Notes: generated by a model not told the origin, from the letters alone. DNA of 35,373 bases from Catellatospora bangladeshensis (GCF_016862575.1 NZ_BONF01000065.1:1-35373), one strand, 5' to 3'; shown: positions 26,484-35,145, counted from the first letter of the stretch. Numbers and translations: made by a program.

Positions 26484-27350
26484 GTGACGGAGCAGATCAC
26501 CCTCGACGCGGTCGAGGAGGCGGAGGCGCTGGCCACCGCGGCCGCCGAGCGGCTGGACGTACGCATGCGGGAGCTGGTCACGGTGGCCGAGCAGCATGCC
26601 GCCGCCGAGCTGCTGTGCCGGATCTGGCGGGCGGACTCGCCCGACCAGCTCGTCAACGGCGGGATGATGCGCGCGCTGGAGCACTCCGGCAACTACGTCG
26701 TCGGCGCGTACCGCGACGATGTCCTGATCGGCACGGCCGTGGGCTTCTTCGGCGTGGGCCATCTGCACTCGCACATCGCCGGCGTGGACCCGGCGCGGCA
26801 GAGCCGCGGCGTGGGCTTCGCCCTCAAGCAGCACCAGCGGGCCTGGGCCCTGGCGCGAGGGGTCGGTGAGGTGTGCTGGACCTTCGACCCGCTGGTGCGC
26901 CGTAACGCGCACGTGAACCTGCACAAGCTCGGCGCGGCGGCGGCCGCCTACCTGCCGGACTTCTACGGCGAGATGAACGACGGCATCAACACCGGCGAGG
27001 CCACCGACCGCATCTACGTGCGCTGGGACCTGCTCTCGCCGGCCGCATACGCCGCGGCCCGGGGTGAGACCGCCGAGGTCGAGCTGTGGGTGCAGGCCGC
27101 GGCGGGGGAGCTGCTGGGCCGCACCGCCGAGGACGCGCCGCGCGTGCCGGACCAGGCGCCGCCGCCGGACGGGCGGCCGCTGCTGGTGGCGGTGCCCGCC
27201 GATGTGGAGGGGCTGCGCGGGCGCGACCGCGACACGGCACGGGCCTGGCGGTACGCCGTGCGCGAGGCGATCTGCGCGGCGCTGGAAGCGGGTTACCGGA
27301 TCACCGGGATGACCCGGGACGGACGGTACGTGTTGGAGGTCAGAGCATGA
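26484..27350 (+). CDS. GNAT-superfamily acetyltransferase-like protein (COG3375 type)
   Basis: Cytoplasmic protein of 288 aa with a GNAT-like N-terminal fold. Strands and the acetyl-CoA loop are seen around residues 70-125: NYVVGAYRDDVLIGTAVGFF, then HLHSHIAGVDPARQSRGVGF, where QSRGVG corresponds to the CoA pyrophosphate loop. This longer family is typically encoded next to OSBS/N-acylamino-acid racemase genes, as here, where its stop overlaps the racemase start by four bases (ATGA). It may make the N-acyl amino acids that the racemase uses; that is an inference. The GTG start has no strong RBS, but no other in-frame start exists nearby upstream. Confidence 0.82.
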   Translation: MTEQITLDAVEEAEALATAAAERLDVRMRELVTVAEQHAAAELLCRIWRADSPDQLVNGGMMRALEHSGNYVVGAYRDDVLIGTAVGFFGVGHLHSHIAGVDPARQSRGVGFALKQHQRAWALARGVGEVCWTFDPLVRRNAHVNLHKLGAAAAAYLPDFYGEMNDGINTGEATDRIYVRWDLLSPAAYAAARGETAEVELWVQAAAGELLGRTAEDAPRVPDQAPPPDGRPLLVAVPADVEGLRGRDRDTARAWRYAVREAICAALEAGYRITGMTRDGRYVLEVRA

Positions 27351-28453
27351 AGGTGACCGGATTCGAGCTGCGCCGCATCGCGATGCCGCTGGTCAGTCCG
27401 TTCCGGACGTCGTTCGGGGTGGAGCGGGACCGCGACGTGCTGCTGGTGCGCGCGGTCACCGAGGAGGGGGCCGAGGGCTGGGGCGAGTGCGTGGCCATGT
27501 CCGCGCCGCTGTACTCCAGCGAGTACGTCGACGCCGCCGCCGAGGTGGTGCGCCGCTACCTGGTCCCGGCGGTGCTGAGCCTGCCCGACGCCGACCCGTA
27601 CCAGGCCGAGGTGCCCTTCGCGAAGATCAAGGGGCACCCGATGGCCAAGGCCGCGGTGCAGACCGCGCTGCTCGACGCCCGGCTGCGGCTGGCGGGCATG
27701 CCGCTGGCCGCGCACCTGGGCGCGGTGCGCGACCGGGTCCCCGCGGGCGTCTCCGTCGGCATCATGGACTCGATCCCCGAGCTGCTGGAGGCGGTCGAGG
27801 GCTACCTCGCCGAGGGCTACCTGCGGATCAAGCTGAAGATCCAGCCCGGCTGGGACGTGGCACCGGTCCAGGCGGTGCGCGAGCGCTTCGGCGACATCCT
27901 GCTCCAGGTCGACGCGAACACCGCGTACACGCTGGCCGACGCGCGGCACCTGGCCAAACTCGACCCGTTCGACCTGCTGCTGATGGAGCAGCCGCTGCCC
28001 GAGGACGACATCCGCGGGCACGCCGAGCTGGCCCGGCAGGTGCGCACCCCGATCTGCCTGGACGAGTCCATCACCAGCGCCCGCGCCGCCGCCGACGCGA
28101 TCGCGCTCGGTGCCACGTCCGTCGTCAACATCAAGCCCGGCCGGGTCGGCGGCTACCTGGAGGCGCGCCGCGTACACGACGTCTGCGCCGCCAACGGCGT
28201 CCCCGTCTGGGTCGGCGGCATGCTGGAGACCGGCCTCGGCCGCGCCGCCAACGTCGCCCTCGCCGCGCTGCCCGGCTGCGTCCTGCCCGGCGACACCTCC
28301 GCCTCGGACCGCTACTTCTCCCGCGACATCACCGCCCCCTTCGTCCTCGCCGACGGCCACCTCCCCGTCCCCACGGCCCCCGGCATCGGCGTAGACCCCG
28401 ACCCCGCCACCCTCACCGAGGTCACCACCGCCACCGAATGGCTCGCCAGGTAA
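27347..28453 (+). CDS. N-acylamino acid racemase / o-succinylbenzoate synthase
   Basis: Enolase-superfamily enzyme of 368 aa. The catalytic lysines are Lys162-x-Lys164 (RIKLKI) and Lys263 (NIKPGR); metal ligands are Asp189 (QVDANT), Glu214 (LLMEQPL) and Asp239 (CLDES). These positions are nearly the same as in the Amycolatopsis NAAAR/OSBS enzyme. The family can dehydrate SHCHC in menaquinone synthesis or racemise N-acyl amino acids. No other men gene is present, while a GNAT gene precedes it and an N-acyl-D-amino-acid deacylase follows, so racemase activity is more likely here. Translation is coupled to the GNAT gene. The TAA stop is also the first part of repeat copy C. Confidence 0.9.
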   Translation: MKVTGFELRRIAMPLVSPFRTSFGVERDRDVLLVRAVTEEGAEGWGECVAMSAPLYSSEYVDAAAEVVRRYLVPAVLSLPDADPYQAEVPFAKIKGHPMAKAAVQTALLDARLRLAGMPLAAHLGAVRDRVPAGVSVGIMDSIPELLEAVEGYLAEGYLRIKLKIQPGWDVAPVQAVRERFGDILLQVDANTAYTLADARHLAKLDPFDLLLMEQPLPEDDIRGHAELARQVRTPICLDESITSARAAADAIALGATSVVNIKPGRVGGYLEARRVHDVCAANGVPVWVGGMLETGLGRAANVALAALPGCVLPGDTSASDRYFSRDITAPFVLADGHLPVPTAPGIGVDPDPATLTEVTTATEWLAR

Positions 28454-28500
28454 GGAAGGGCACCTTCTTAACGGTTTTCGTAGTAGAAGGTGCCCTTCTT
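28453..28500. repeat. GGCACC hairpin, repeat family 2, copy C
   Basis: Stem AAGGGCACCTTCT (28456-28468) with AGAAGGTGCCCTT (28485-28497), extended outward to 28453 and 28500 by a G-C, a G-T and an A-T pair; 16-base middle. It starts within the TAA stop of the racemase gene and is probably its terminator. Confidence 0.88.
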
Positions 28501-28520
28501 AACGCTGCCTGAACGCGGCG

Positions 28521-28547
28521 CACCCTAGGGTGTGCTGATCAAGCACA
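28521..28547 (+). promoter_or_regulatory. Operator candidate upstream of the D-aminoacylase gene
   Basis: A perfect palindrome CACCCTAGGGTG (28521-28532) overlaps a second inverted repeat TGTGCT (28531-28536) / AGCACA (28542-28547) centred on GATCA, 40 bp before the start codon. This looks like a repressor site; the regulator is not identified. Confidence 0.4.
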
Positions 28548-28587
28548 GACGCCGCCACGCCGTGGGTGTGAACAGGAGAAGAGACAC

Positions 28588-30144
28588 ATGCACGATCTCG
28601 TACTGCGCGGTGGCACCGTCGTCGACGGCCTCGGCGGCCCGGCCGTCGTGGCGGACGTGGCGATCACCGGCGAGCGGGTGACCGCGGTCGGCGCCGATCT
28701 CGGCCCCGCCCGCCGCGAGCTGGACGTGACCGGGCTGGTCGTCGCGCCCGGGTTCATCGACCCGCACAGCCACTCCGACATGGTGCCGCTGATGGCCGAT
28801 CCGCAGCCGTTCAAGCTGCTCCAGGGTGTCACCACGGAGATCGTCGGCAACTGCGGGTTCTCGTTCGCGCCGCTGGACGCGGCGGGCATCGAGGCTGCGG
28901 GCGCACTGTTCGCCGAGATCGCCGGGCCGGTGCCGGTGTCGCCGCTGGACTTCGCCGGATACCTGGCCGCCGTCGACGCGGCCGGCTCGGCCAACCACGT
29001 CGCCGCGCTGGTCGGGCACAACACGCTGCGCGTACAGGCCAACGGTATGGACGAGGCGCTGCGTCCCGGCGCGCTGGACGAGATGTGCCGGCTCGCCGAC
29101 GAGGCGTTCGCGGCGGGCGCGATCGGCCTGTCCAGCGGGCTGATCTACCCGCCGGGCAGCTACGGCGACACCGGCGAGCTGGTCGCCCTGGCCCGGGTCG
29201 CGCACCGGTGGAACCGGCCGTACACCACGCACATGCGCAACGAGGACGACCGGCTGGCCGAGGCGCTCGACGAGGCGGTGGAGATCGCCACCCAGGCCCG
29301 GGTGCGGCTGCAGATCTCCCACTGCAAGGTCGCCGGGCGGGCCAACCACGGCGGCGCGAAGATGCTGCTGTCCAAGCTGCACGACGCCCGGCTGGCCGGG
29401 GTGGACGTACGCGGCGACGTGTACCCGTACCGCGCGGGCGGCACCTTCCTCAACGCCCTGCTGCCCGGCTCGGCGCAGGTCGGCGGCACGGCGGCGCTGC
29501 GCGCCCGGCTCGCCGACCCGGCCGCGCGGGCCGCACTGCGGGCGCAGGCCGAGGACCTGACCCAGCCCAACGGCTTCTGGGCCCGGGTCACCCCGGCTGA
29601 CGTGCTGGTCACCACGCACTTGACCCGGCCGGACGCGATCGGGCGCACGCTGGACGGGCTGGCGGGCGGCGGCGACGCCTTCGACACGCTGTGCGAGCTG
29701 CTCATCGCCGATCCCGGCGCGGGCATGGTCATCACGATGATGGCCGAGGAGGACGTAGAGACGATCATGGCGGATCCGCTGGTCGGCATCGGCTCCGACA
29801 ACGGGCCGCCGGTGGGGCTGCAGCATCCGCGCACCTGGGGCTGCTTCCCGCGGGTGCTGGGGGAGTATGTGCGCGAGCGCGGCGTGCTCACCCTGCCCGA
29901 GGCGGTACGCAAGATGACCTCGGCGATCGCGGACCAGTTCGGCCTGGCCGGGCGCGGGTTCGTGGGCGCGGGCGCGGCGGCCGACCTGGTGGTCTTCGAT
30001 CCGGCGGCGATCGGCCACGAGGGCACGTACGAGGTGCCCGACGTGCGCCCGGCCGGCGTGGTGCACGTGCTGCTCGCGGGCCACCCGGTCGTCGTCGGCG
30101 GCGAGTTCACCGGCGAGCGCCACGGCCGCGTCCTACGCGGCTGA
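28588..30144 (+). CDS. N-acyl-D-amino-acid deacylase (D-aminoacylase family)
   Basis: Amidohydrolase-superfamily enzyme of 518 aa expected to cleave N-acyl-D-amino acids into acid and D-amino acid in the cytoplasm. The metal motif is PGFIDPHSHSD (about residues 54-64), and the bridging Cys of the family is in GNCGFS (about 88-93). Further ligand-region motifs are YTTHMRNED and LQISHCK, and the late Asp motif is IGSDNGP. The C-terminal strand motif ADLVVFDP returns to the small beta domain, as in D-aminoacylases and dihydropyrimidinase-like proteins. The ATG is preceded by AGGAGAAGAG. It follows the racemase after a repeat hairpin and a candidate operator, so it is likely transcribed separately though functionally linked. 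Exact acyl and side-chain preference is unknown. Confidence 0.9.
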   Translation: MHDLVLRGGTVVDGLGGPAVVADVAITGERVTAVGADLGPARRELDVTGLVVAPGFIDPHSHSDMVPLMADPQPFKLLQGVTTEIVGNCGFSFAPLDAAGIEAAGALFAEIAGPVPVSPLDFAGYLAAVDAAGSANHVAALVGHNTLRVQANGMDEALRPGALDEMCRLADEAFAAGAIGLSSGLIYPPGSYGDTGELVALARVAHRWNRPYTTHMRNEDDRLAEALDEAVEIATQARVRLQISHCKVAGRANHGGAKMLLSKLHDARLAGVDVRGDVYPYRAGGTFLNALLPGSAQVGGTAALRARLADPAARAALRAQAEDLTQPNGFWARVTPADVLVTTHLTRPDAIGRTLDGLAGGGDAFDTLCELLIADPGAGMVITMMAEEDVETIMADPLVGIGSDNGPPVGLQHPRTWGCFPRVLGEYVRERGVLTLPEAVRKMTSAIADQFGLAGRGFVGAGAAADLVVFDPAAIGHEGTYEVPDVRPAGVVHVLLAGHPVVVGGEFTGERHGRVLRG

Positions 30145-30183
30145 CCCCTCCCGCGTACCGGCCGCCCGGCCGCCCGGCCGTCG

Positions 30184-30245
30184 TGCAGTTTCGGGGAAAC
30201 TGCGCGAAAGCACGTCGCCGTGCGTGCACTTTCCCCGAAAGTGCA
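30184..30245. repeat. Palindromic doublet, repeat family 1 (copies 3 and 4)
   Basis: Copy 3 (30184-30204) has arms TGCAGTTTC and GAAACTGCG around GGG, so the centre is inverted relative to the first doublet. Copy 4 (30225-30245) has TGCACTTTC and GAAAGTGCA around CCC, a paired G/C swap that keeps the stem; two more flanking pairs extend it to 30223-30247. Spacing is 41 bp, as in the first doublet. Confidence 0.9.
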
Positions 30246-30322
30246 CGGGGACCATGGGCGGCTACGCACGCCCACCGCGTCACGGGCGGAAGTGTCGTGA
30301 AAGGACGCTGCACCGCAGGGTT

Positions 30323-30370
30323 AAGAAGGGCACCTTCTTCTACGCATAGCGTTAAGAAGGTGCCCTTCCT
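30323..30370. repeat. GGCACC hairpin, repeat family 2, copy D (inverted)
   Basis: Stem AAGGGCACCTTCTT (30326-30339) with AAGAAGGTGCCCTT (30354-30367). It contains the reverse complement of copy A, including ACGCATAGCGTTAAG, so it is inserted in the opposite orientation to copies A-C. Unlike those, it is not at a stop codon. Confidence 0.88.
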
Positions 30371-30596
30371 TTCCTTGGGGGAAGCTGAGAATGGCAGCGT
30401 GGTCGGGTCTTGTGATCAGCAGAGGTCGATGCGATGCTTTCATCTACTCGTGTGGAGCCTCACGCGGATCGGGCGGCCGAGGGCATCCGGTGACGGACGG
30501 CGCCTGACTGGCCGCTGCATGGCCGTCGCCACCTCGTCGTCGTTCTCGGCCCGATTCCGGGACTAGCGGCCGGCACCCGCTCCATGAGGAGAGCTC
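30371..30596 (+). other. Upstream region of the GH48 gene
   Basis: No gene. It should contain the promoter. I looked for the CebR-type cellulase operator (TGGGAGCGCTCCCA) and found none. The RBS of the cellulase, GAGGAG, lies at the end of this stretch. Confidence 0.4.
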
Positions 30597-33500
30597 ATGA
30601 GTATCCGCACGTTGAGGCGTCGTGCTGCGCTGTGCGCGGTCGGCGCCATGGTCGTGGTCTCGGGGGCGGCCATCGCCACCCCGGCCCACGCCGCCGTGTC
30701 CTGCCAGGTCACCTATACGAAAGCGTGGGACAACGGCAGCGGCTTCGGCGCGAACATCACCATCACCAACACCGGCGACCCGCTGACCAGCTGGTCGCTG
30801 ACCTGGACCTGGCCCGGTAACCAGGGCGGCATCCAGGGCTGGTCGGCCAACTACAGCCAGTCCGGGCAGAACGTCACCGCGACGAACCTGTCCTACAACG
30901 GCAACCTGGCCAACGGCGCGTCGACCACCATCGGGTTCAACGCCTCGTACAGCGGCACGAACACCAACCCGAGCAACTTCGCGATCAACGGCGTCTCCTG
31001 CGGCGGCACCAACCCCACGCCCAGCCTGGTCGTGTCCCCGACCAGCGTGAGCGTGCCCGAGGGCGGCACCGCGACCTACGCGGTGCGGCTGAGCTCGGCC
31101 CCGTCGTCGAACGTCACCGTGACCACGACGGCGGGCTCCGGCGACAGCAACCTCACGGTGTCGTCCGGCAGCAGCCTGACCTTCACGTCGAGCAACTGGA
31201 ACACGAACCAGATCGTCACGCTGGCGGCGGCCGAGGACTCCGACACGACCAACGGCACCCGGCCGTTCACGGTCGCGGCGAGCGGCCTGACCTCGGTCAC
31301 CGTGAACGCGACCGAGGCCGACAACGACTCGGTCACGCCGCAGTCGCTGGTGGTCTCGTCGACCGCGGTGACCGTCCCCGAGGGCGGGACGGGCACCTAC
31401 ACGGTGCGCCTGGCCGTACAGCCGTCGGGCAACGTCACCGTCACGAACACCGCGGGCACCGGTGACACCAGCCTCACCGTGGCCTCGGGCGCGAGCCTGA
31501 CCTTCACCACGTCGAACTGGAGCACCCCGCAGACGGTCACCGTGGCCGCCGCGCAGGACTCCGACACGACTAACGGCACCCGCCCGATCACCGTGGCGTC
31601 CAGCGGCCTCACCTCGGTCAACGTGACCGCGACCGAGGCCGACGACGACTCCATCACGCCACAGGGCCTGGTCGTCACGCCGACGAGCGTCAACGTGCCC
31701 GAGGGCTCGACCGCGGTGTACGCGGTGCGCCTGGCCGCCCAGCCCACCGCGAGCGTGACGGTGACCAGCACCGCCGGCAGCGGTGACACCGACCTCACGG
31801 TCTCGTCCGGCGCGAGCCTGACGTTCACGACCAGCAACTGGAACACGTCCCAGAACGTCACCCTGGCCGCGGCGCAGGACAGCGACAGCACCAACGGCAC
31901 CCGGCCGATCACGGTCGCGTCCAGCGGGCTGTCCTCGGTGACCGTGACGGCGACCGAGGTCGACGACGAGAACACGGCGAACTCCTACATCACCGAGTTC
32001 ACCACGCAGTACAACAAGCTGAAGGACCCGGCCAACGGCTACTTCTCGCCCGAGGGCATCCCGTACCACTCGATCGAGACGCTGATCGTCGAGGCGCCCG
32101 ACCACGGCCACGAGACCACGTCCGAGGCGTTCAGCTTCTGGATCTGGCTGGAGGCGCAGTACGGCCGGGTCACCGGCAACTGGACGCCGTTCAACAACGC
32201 CTGGAACATCACCGAGCAGTACGTGATCCCGTCCGCGTCCGCCCAGCCGGGGCAGAGCACGTACAACCCGGCCGACCCGGCCGACTACGCGCCCGAGGGG
32301 CTGCTGCCCAGCAACTACCCCGTGCCGCTGAGCACCAGCGTGGTGGCCGGGCAGGACCCGCTGGCCAACGAGCTGCAGTCGACGTACGGCAACCGCAACA
32401 TCTACGGCATGCACTGGCTGCTGGACGTCGACGACGTGTACAAGTACGGCACCGGCCGTACCGGCGCGGAGTGCGGCGACAGCACCCAGCGGGTGACGTA
32501 CATCAACACGTTCCAGCGTGGGCCGCAGGAGTCGGCGTGGGAGACGATCGCGCACCCGTCGTGTGACACGGGCCGGTTCGCGAACTTCCCGTCGCTGTTC
32601 ATCCAGGGCTCCAGCACGGGGCAGTGGCGCTACACCAACGCCCCCGACGCCGACGCCCGCGCGGTGCAGGCGGCGTACTGGGCGCTGCAGTGGGCCACGG
32701 CCCAGGGCAACCAGTCGCAGATCTCGGCGACCGTGGCCAAGGCCGCGAAGATGGGCGACTACCTGCGGTACTCGATGTACGACAAGTACTTCAAGAACCC
32801 GGGCTGCACCTCCACCTCGTGTGCCGCCGGCTCCGGCAAGAGCAGCAGCAACTACCTGCTGTCCTGGTACTACGCGTGGGGTGGCGACATCGGCGGCGCC
32901 TGGTCGTGGCGCATCGGCTCCAGCCACAACCACCAGGGCTACCAGAACCCGCTCGCCGCGTACGTGCTCGGCTCGTCCGGCCCGACCGCGCTGCGCCCGC
33001 AGTCGCCGACGGCCGCGGCGGACTGGGACACCAGCCTCAACCGCCAGCTCGACTTCTACCTCTGGCTGCAGTCGGCCGAGGGCGCCATCGCCGGTGGCGC
33101 GACGAACAGCTGGAACGGCAACTACTCGGCGCCGCCCGCGGGCACGCCGACGTTCTACGGGCTGGCCTACGACGTGAAGCCGGTCTACCACGACCCGCCG
33201 AGCAACCAGTGGTTCGGCTTCCAGGCCTGGTCGCTGCACCGGGTCGCGGAGCTGTACTACGCCACCGGCAACGCGAAGGCCAAGCAGATCATGGACAAGT
33301 GGGTCGCCTGGGCGGTCTCGCAGACCACGCTCGGCTCCGGCTCGTCGTTCACCATCCCCGGTGACATGACCTGGTCGGGCGCGCCGTCGGGCAACTTCAG
33401 CGGCGGCACCGTGGCGGCCAACCCCAACCTGCACGTCACGGTCGCCAAGACCAGCAACGACGTCGGCGTCGCGGCGGCCTACGCCCGTACGCTGACGTAC

Positions 33501-33911
33501 TACGCGGCCAAGGCGGGCAACACCACGCTCGGCAACTCCGCCAAGGCCACCGCGAAGGGCCTGCTCGACCGGATGATCCTGATCAAGGCGAACGACACCA
33601 AGGGCATCGTGGTGCCGGAGACCCGCGAGGACTACAACCGGTTCGACGACGTGTACAACGCGTCCACGGGCAACGGCCTGTACGTCCCGTCGGGCTTCAG
33701 CGGCACCATGGGCACCGGCGTGCCGATCAACTCCAGCTCGACGTTCATGTCGATCCGGCCGTTCTACCAGACCGACCCGGCCTGGCCGGCGGTCCAGTCG
33801 TACCTGAGCGGCTCCGGCCCGGCACCGACCTTCACCTACCACCGCTTCTGGGCGCAGGCCGACATCGCCATGGCCTTCGCCGACTACGGCAGCCTGTTCC
33901 CCGCCGGCTGA
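30597..33911 (+). CDS. Secreted GH48 cellulase with CBM2 and three Calx-beta-like repeats
   Basis: Large secreted processive cellulase of 1104 aa, expected to release cellobiose from cellulose chain ends. A signal peptide ends at AHA (about residue 32). A CBM2-type cellulose-binding module spans about 33-136. Three Calx-beta-like repeats follow, starting near residues 142, 249 and 356 with an exact 107-residue period and conserved VPEGGT and DSDTTNGTRP. The GH48 catalytic domain runs from about 462 to the end (643 aa, full length). The proton donor should be Glu510 in HETTSEAF, and Glu499 in VEAPD is the neighbouring acidic residue of the family. RBS GAGGAG lies 5-7 bases before ATG. With the importer and GH1 enzyme in the window it completes a cellulose utilisation route. 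Confidence 0.95.
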   Translation: MSIRTLRRRAALCAVGAMVVVSGAAIATPAHAAVSCQVTYTKAWDNGSGFGANITITNTGDPLTSWSLTWTWPGNQGGIQGWSANYSQSGQNVTATNLSYNGNLANGASTTIGFNASYSGTNTNPSNFAINGVSCGGTNPTPSLVVSPTSVSVPEGGTATYAVRLSSAPSSNVTVTTTAGSGDSNLTVSSGSSLTFTSSNWNTNQIVTLAAAEDSDTTNGTRPFTVAASGLTSVTVNATEADNDSVTPQSLVVSSTAVTVPEGGTGTYTVRLAVQPSGNVTVTNTAGTGDTSLTVASGASLTFTTSNWSTPQTVTVAAAQDSDTTNGTRPITVASSGLTSVNVTATEADDDSITPQGLVVTPTSVNVPEGSTAVYAVRLAAQPTASVTVTSTAGSGDTDLTVSSGASLTFTTSNWNTSQNVTLAAAQDSDSTNGTRPITVASSGLSSVTVTATEVDDENTANSYITEFTTQYNKLKDPANGYFSPEGIPYHSIETLIVEAPDHGHETTSEAFSFWIWLEAQYGRVTGNWTPFNNAWNITEQYVIPSASAQPGQSTYNPADPADYAPEGLLPSNYPVPLSTSVVAGQDPLANELQSTYGNRNIYGMHWLLDVDDVYKYGTGRTGAECGDSTQRVTYINTFQRGPQESAWETIAHPSCDTGRFANFPSLFIQGSSTGQWRYTNAPDADARAVQAAYWALQWATAQGNQSQISATVAKAAKMGDYLRYSMYDKYFKNPGCTSTSCAAGSGKSSSNYLLSWYYAWGGDIGGAWSWRIGSSHNHQGYQNPLAAYVLGSSGPTALRPQSPTAAADWDTSLNRQLDFYLWLQSAEGAIAGGATNSWNGNYSAPPAGTPTFYGLAYDVKPVYHDPPSNQWFGFQAWSLHRVAELYYATGNAKAKQIMDKWVAWAVSQTTLGSGSSFTIPGDMTWSGAPSGNFSGGTVAANPNLHVTVAKTSNDVGVAAAYARTLTYYAAKAGNTTLGNSAKATAKGLLDRMILIKANDTKGIVVPETREDYNRFDDVYNASTGNGLYVPSGFSGTMGTGVPINSSSTFMSIRPFYQTDPAWPAVQSYLSGSGPAPTFTYHRFWAQADIAMAFADYGSLFPAG

Positions 33912-33922
33912 CCCCCACCACC

Positions 33923-33952
33923 GCCCGCCCCGGCCACCGCGCCGGGGCGGGC
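33923..33952 (+). terminator. Terminator after the GH48 gene
   Basis: Perfect 12-bp stem GCCCGCCCCGGC (33923-33934) with GCCGGGGCGGGC (33941-33952), six-base loop, 11 bases after the cellulase stop. Confidence 0.75.
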
Positions 33953-34066
33953 CCCTCCTACCTCTGCGTCGATCATGAACTTATGGGCGTGTTCGGCGGC
34001 GTGTCGCGACCCTGGGGCCGTGATCGAGTTCCCGACCGCGACCTACCACCCGTCGCACGGGTGTGC

Positions 34067-34072
34067 GACAGT
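34067..34072 (+). promoter_or_regulatory. -10 box of a leaderless promoter (DUF4240 gene)
   Basis: GACAGT is followed by seven bases and the GTG at 34080, which decides the start of the DUF4240 protein. Confidence 0.35.
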
Positions 34073-34079
34073 GCTGGCC

Positions 34080-34763
34080 GTGGATGTGGGGGAGTTCTGG
34101 GGGCTCGTCGAGCGTGCGGTGCGTGAGTGCGCCGGGCGCCGGGCCCGCGCGACCTGGTTGCAGGAGCGGCTGTCCGGCCGCGGCGCGACCGACATCCTGG
34201 ACTTCGAGGTGCACCTGGACGACGCCTCCGACCGCGCCATGACCTGGCTCATGTGGGGCGCGGCCACCCGCATCGTCGGCCCGTGCACCGACGACACCTT
34301 CCACTACCTGCGCAACTGGCTGATGACCCTGGGCCGGGAGACCTTCGAGCGGGTCGTCGCCGATCCCGACTCGCTGGCGCTGGTGCCGCAGGTCCGGCAG
34401 CTGGCCGCCCGGGACCGCATCCGCTGGCGGCTCGACGAGTGGCCGGAGTGGGAGGAGCTCGACTACGCCGCGGGCGAGGCCTGGGAGGGCGTACGCGGCG
34501 CGGGCGCCAACATCTACCGCGCCGTCGAGCAGCACCGCCCGCACCCCCGGCTGCCCACGCTCCAGGACGAGCGCTGGGATCTGGCCGACCCGGCCGAGGC
34601 GGCCCGGCGGCTGCCCCGCCTGACGACGCTGTTCAGCCGGAGTGCGCCGCCGGACCGGGCGGGCGCCGAGGCACCGCCGCAGGGACCCTGGCCCGCTGCC
34701 GAGCAGATCCCCGGGCAGCTTGTCATCCCCGGCCTGCTGGACGCCGACGGCCGCCCCGGTTGA
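34080..34763 (+). CDS. DUF4240 domain protein
   Basis: Cytoplasmic protein of 227 aa with the DUF4240 domain at the N-terminus. Typical features are the opening VGEFWGLVERAV, the aromatic segment AMTWLMWGAATRIVGPCTDD, the central FHYLRNWLMTLGRETFERVV and the following DPDSLA (about residues 1-110). The family is common in actinomycetes, frequently as isolated genes; its function is not known. The C-terminal half is charged and Pro-rich and less conserved-looking. GTG at 34080 is favoured over the longer ATG at 33975 because family members begin immediately before the FW motif and a -10-like box precedes it. It runs tandem with the next gene, about 94 bp apart. Confidence 0.82.
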   Translation: MDVGEFWGLVERAVRECAGRRARATWLQERLSGRGATDILDFEVHLDDASDRAMTWLMWGAATRIVGPCTDDTFHYLRNWLMTLGRETFERVVADPDSLALVPQVRQLAARDRIRWRLDEWPEWEELDYAAGEAWEGVRGAGANIYRAVEQHRPHPRLPTLQDERWDLADPAEAARRLPRLTTLFSRSAPPDRAGAEAPPQGPWPAAEQIPGQLVIPGLLDADGRPG

Positions 34764-34857
34764 CATCGTCGGGCACCGTGCATCGAACCGGCATCATCGC
34801 GGGTGGCCCGGGTACCCGGACCGGGAACCGGCGGTTTCAGAGCACTGGGAGGCGACA

Positions 34858-35145
34858 TTGGCGGAGAACGTGAACGAGCCCGGCCGGGCGGACCCGCCTG
34901 GCGAGCGCCCCGGTGTCCCGGTCGACGGCAACGGCCCTGACCTGCCCCGCGAGGACGCCGGCGCCGGGTCGAAGGAGGGCGGCAACGCGCTGGCGCTCGG
35001 CATCGCACTGGGCACCGCGCTCGGTGTGGCGTTCGGCTTGGCGCTGGACAACCTCGCCCTGGGCGTCGGCATGGGCATCGCCATCGGCGTGGCGCTCGGC
35101 GCCGGTGTCCAGGAGCAGCGGCGGCGTCGCCCGCCTGCGGAGTGA
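34858..35145 (+). CDS. Small glycine-rich membrane protein
   Basis: Protein of 95 aa starting at TTG, chosen because GGGAGG lies five bases upstream. The first 40 residues are polar, Pro/Glu/Asp-rich and probably disordered. Two hydrophobic Gly/Ala-rich segments follow (about residues 43-60, ALALGIALGTALGVAFGL, and 64-82, ALGVGMGIAIGVALGAGV), with the repeated small-residue spacing of glycine-zipper proteins, and a basic tail QRRRRPP. It is probably a small two-helix membrane protein; similar genes are often annotated only as hypothetical or glycine-zipper. Function unknown. Confidence 0.7.
   Translation: MAENVNEPGRADPPGERPGVPVDGNGPDLPREDAGAGSKEGGNALALGIALGTALGVAFGLALDNLALGVGMGIAIGVALGAGVQEQRRRRPPAE

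Noticed and set aside
30371-30596. CebR operator upstream of GH48
   Set aside because: No copy or near copy of TGGGAGCGCTCCCA was found in this stretch.
30444-33842. Very long antisense open frame over the GH48 gene
   Set aside because: Same G+C shadow effect; low-complexity Arg/Gly/Val product and no start signal, with a full GH48 protein on the plus strand.
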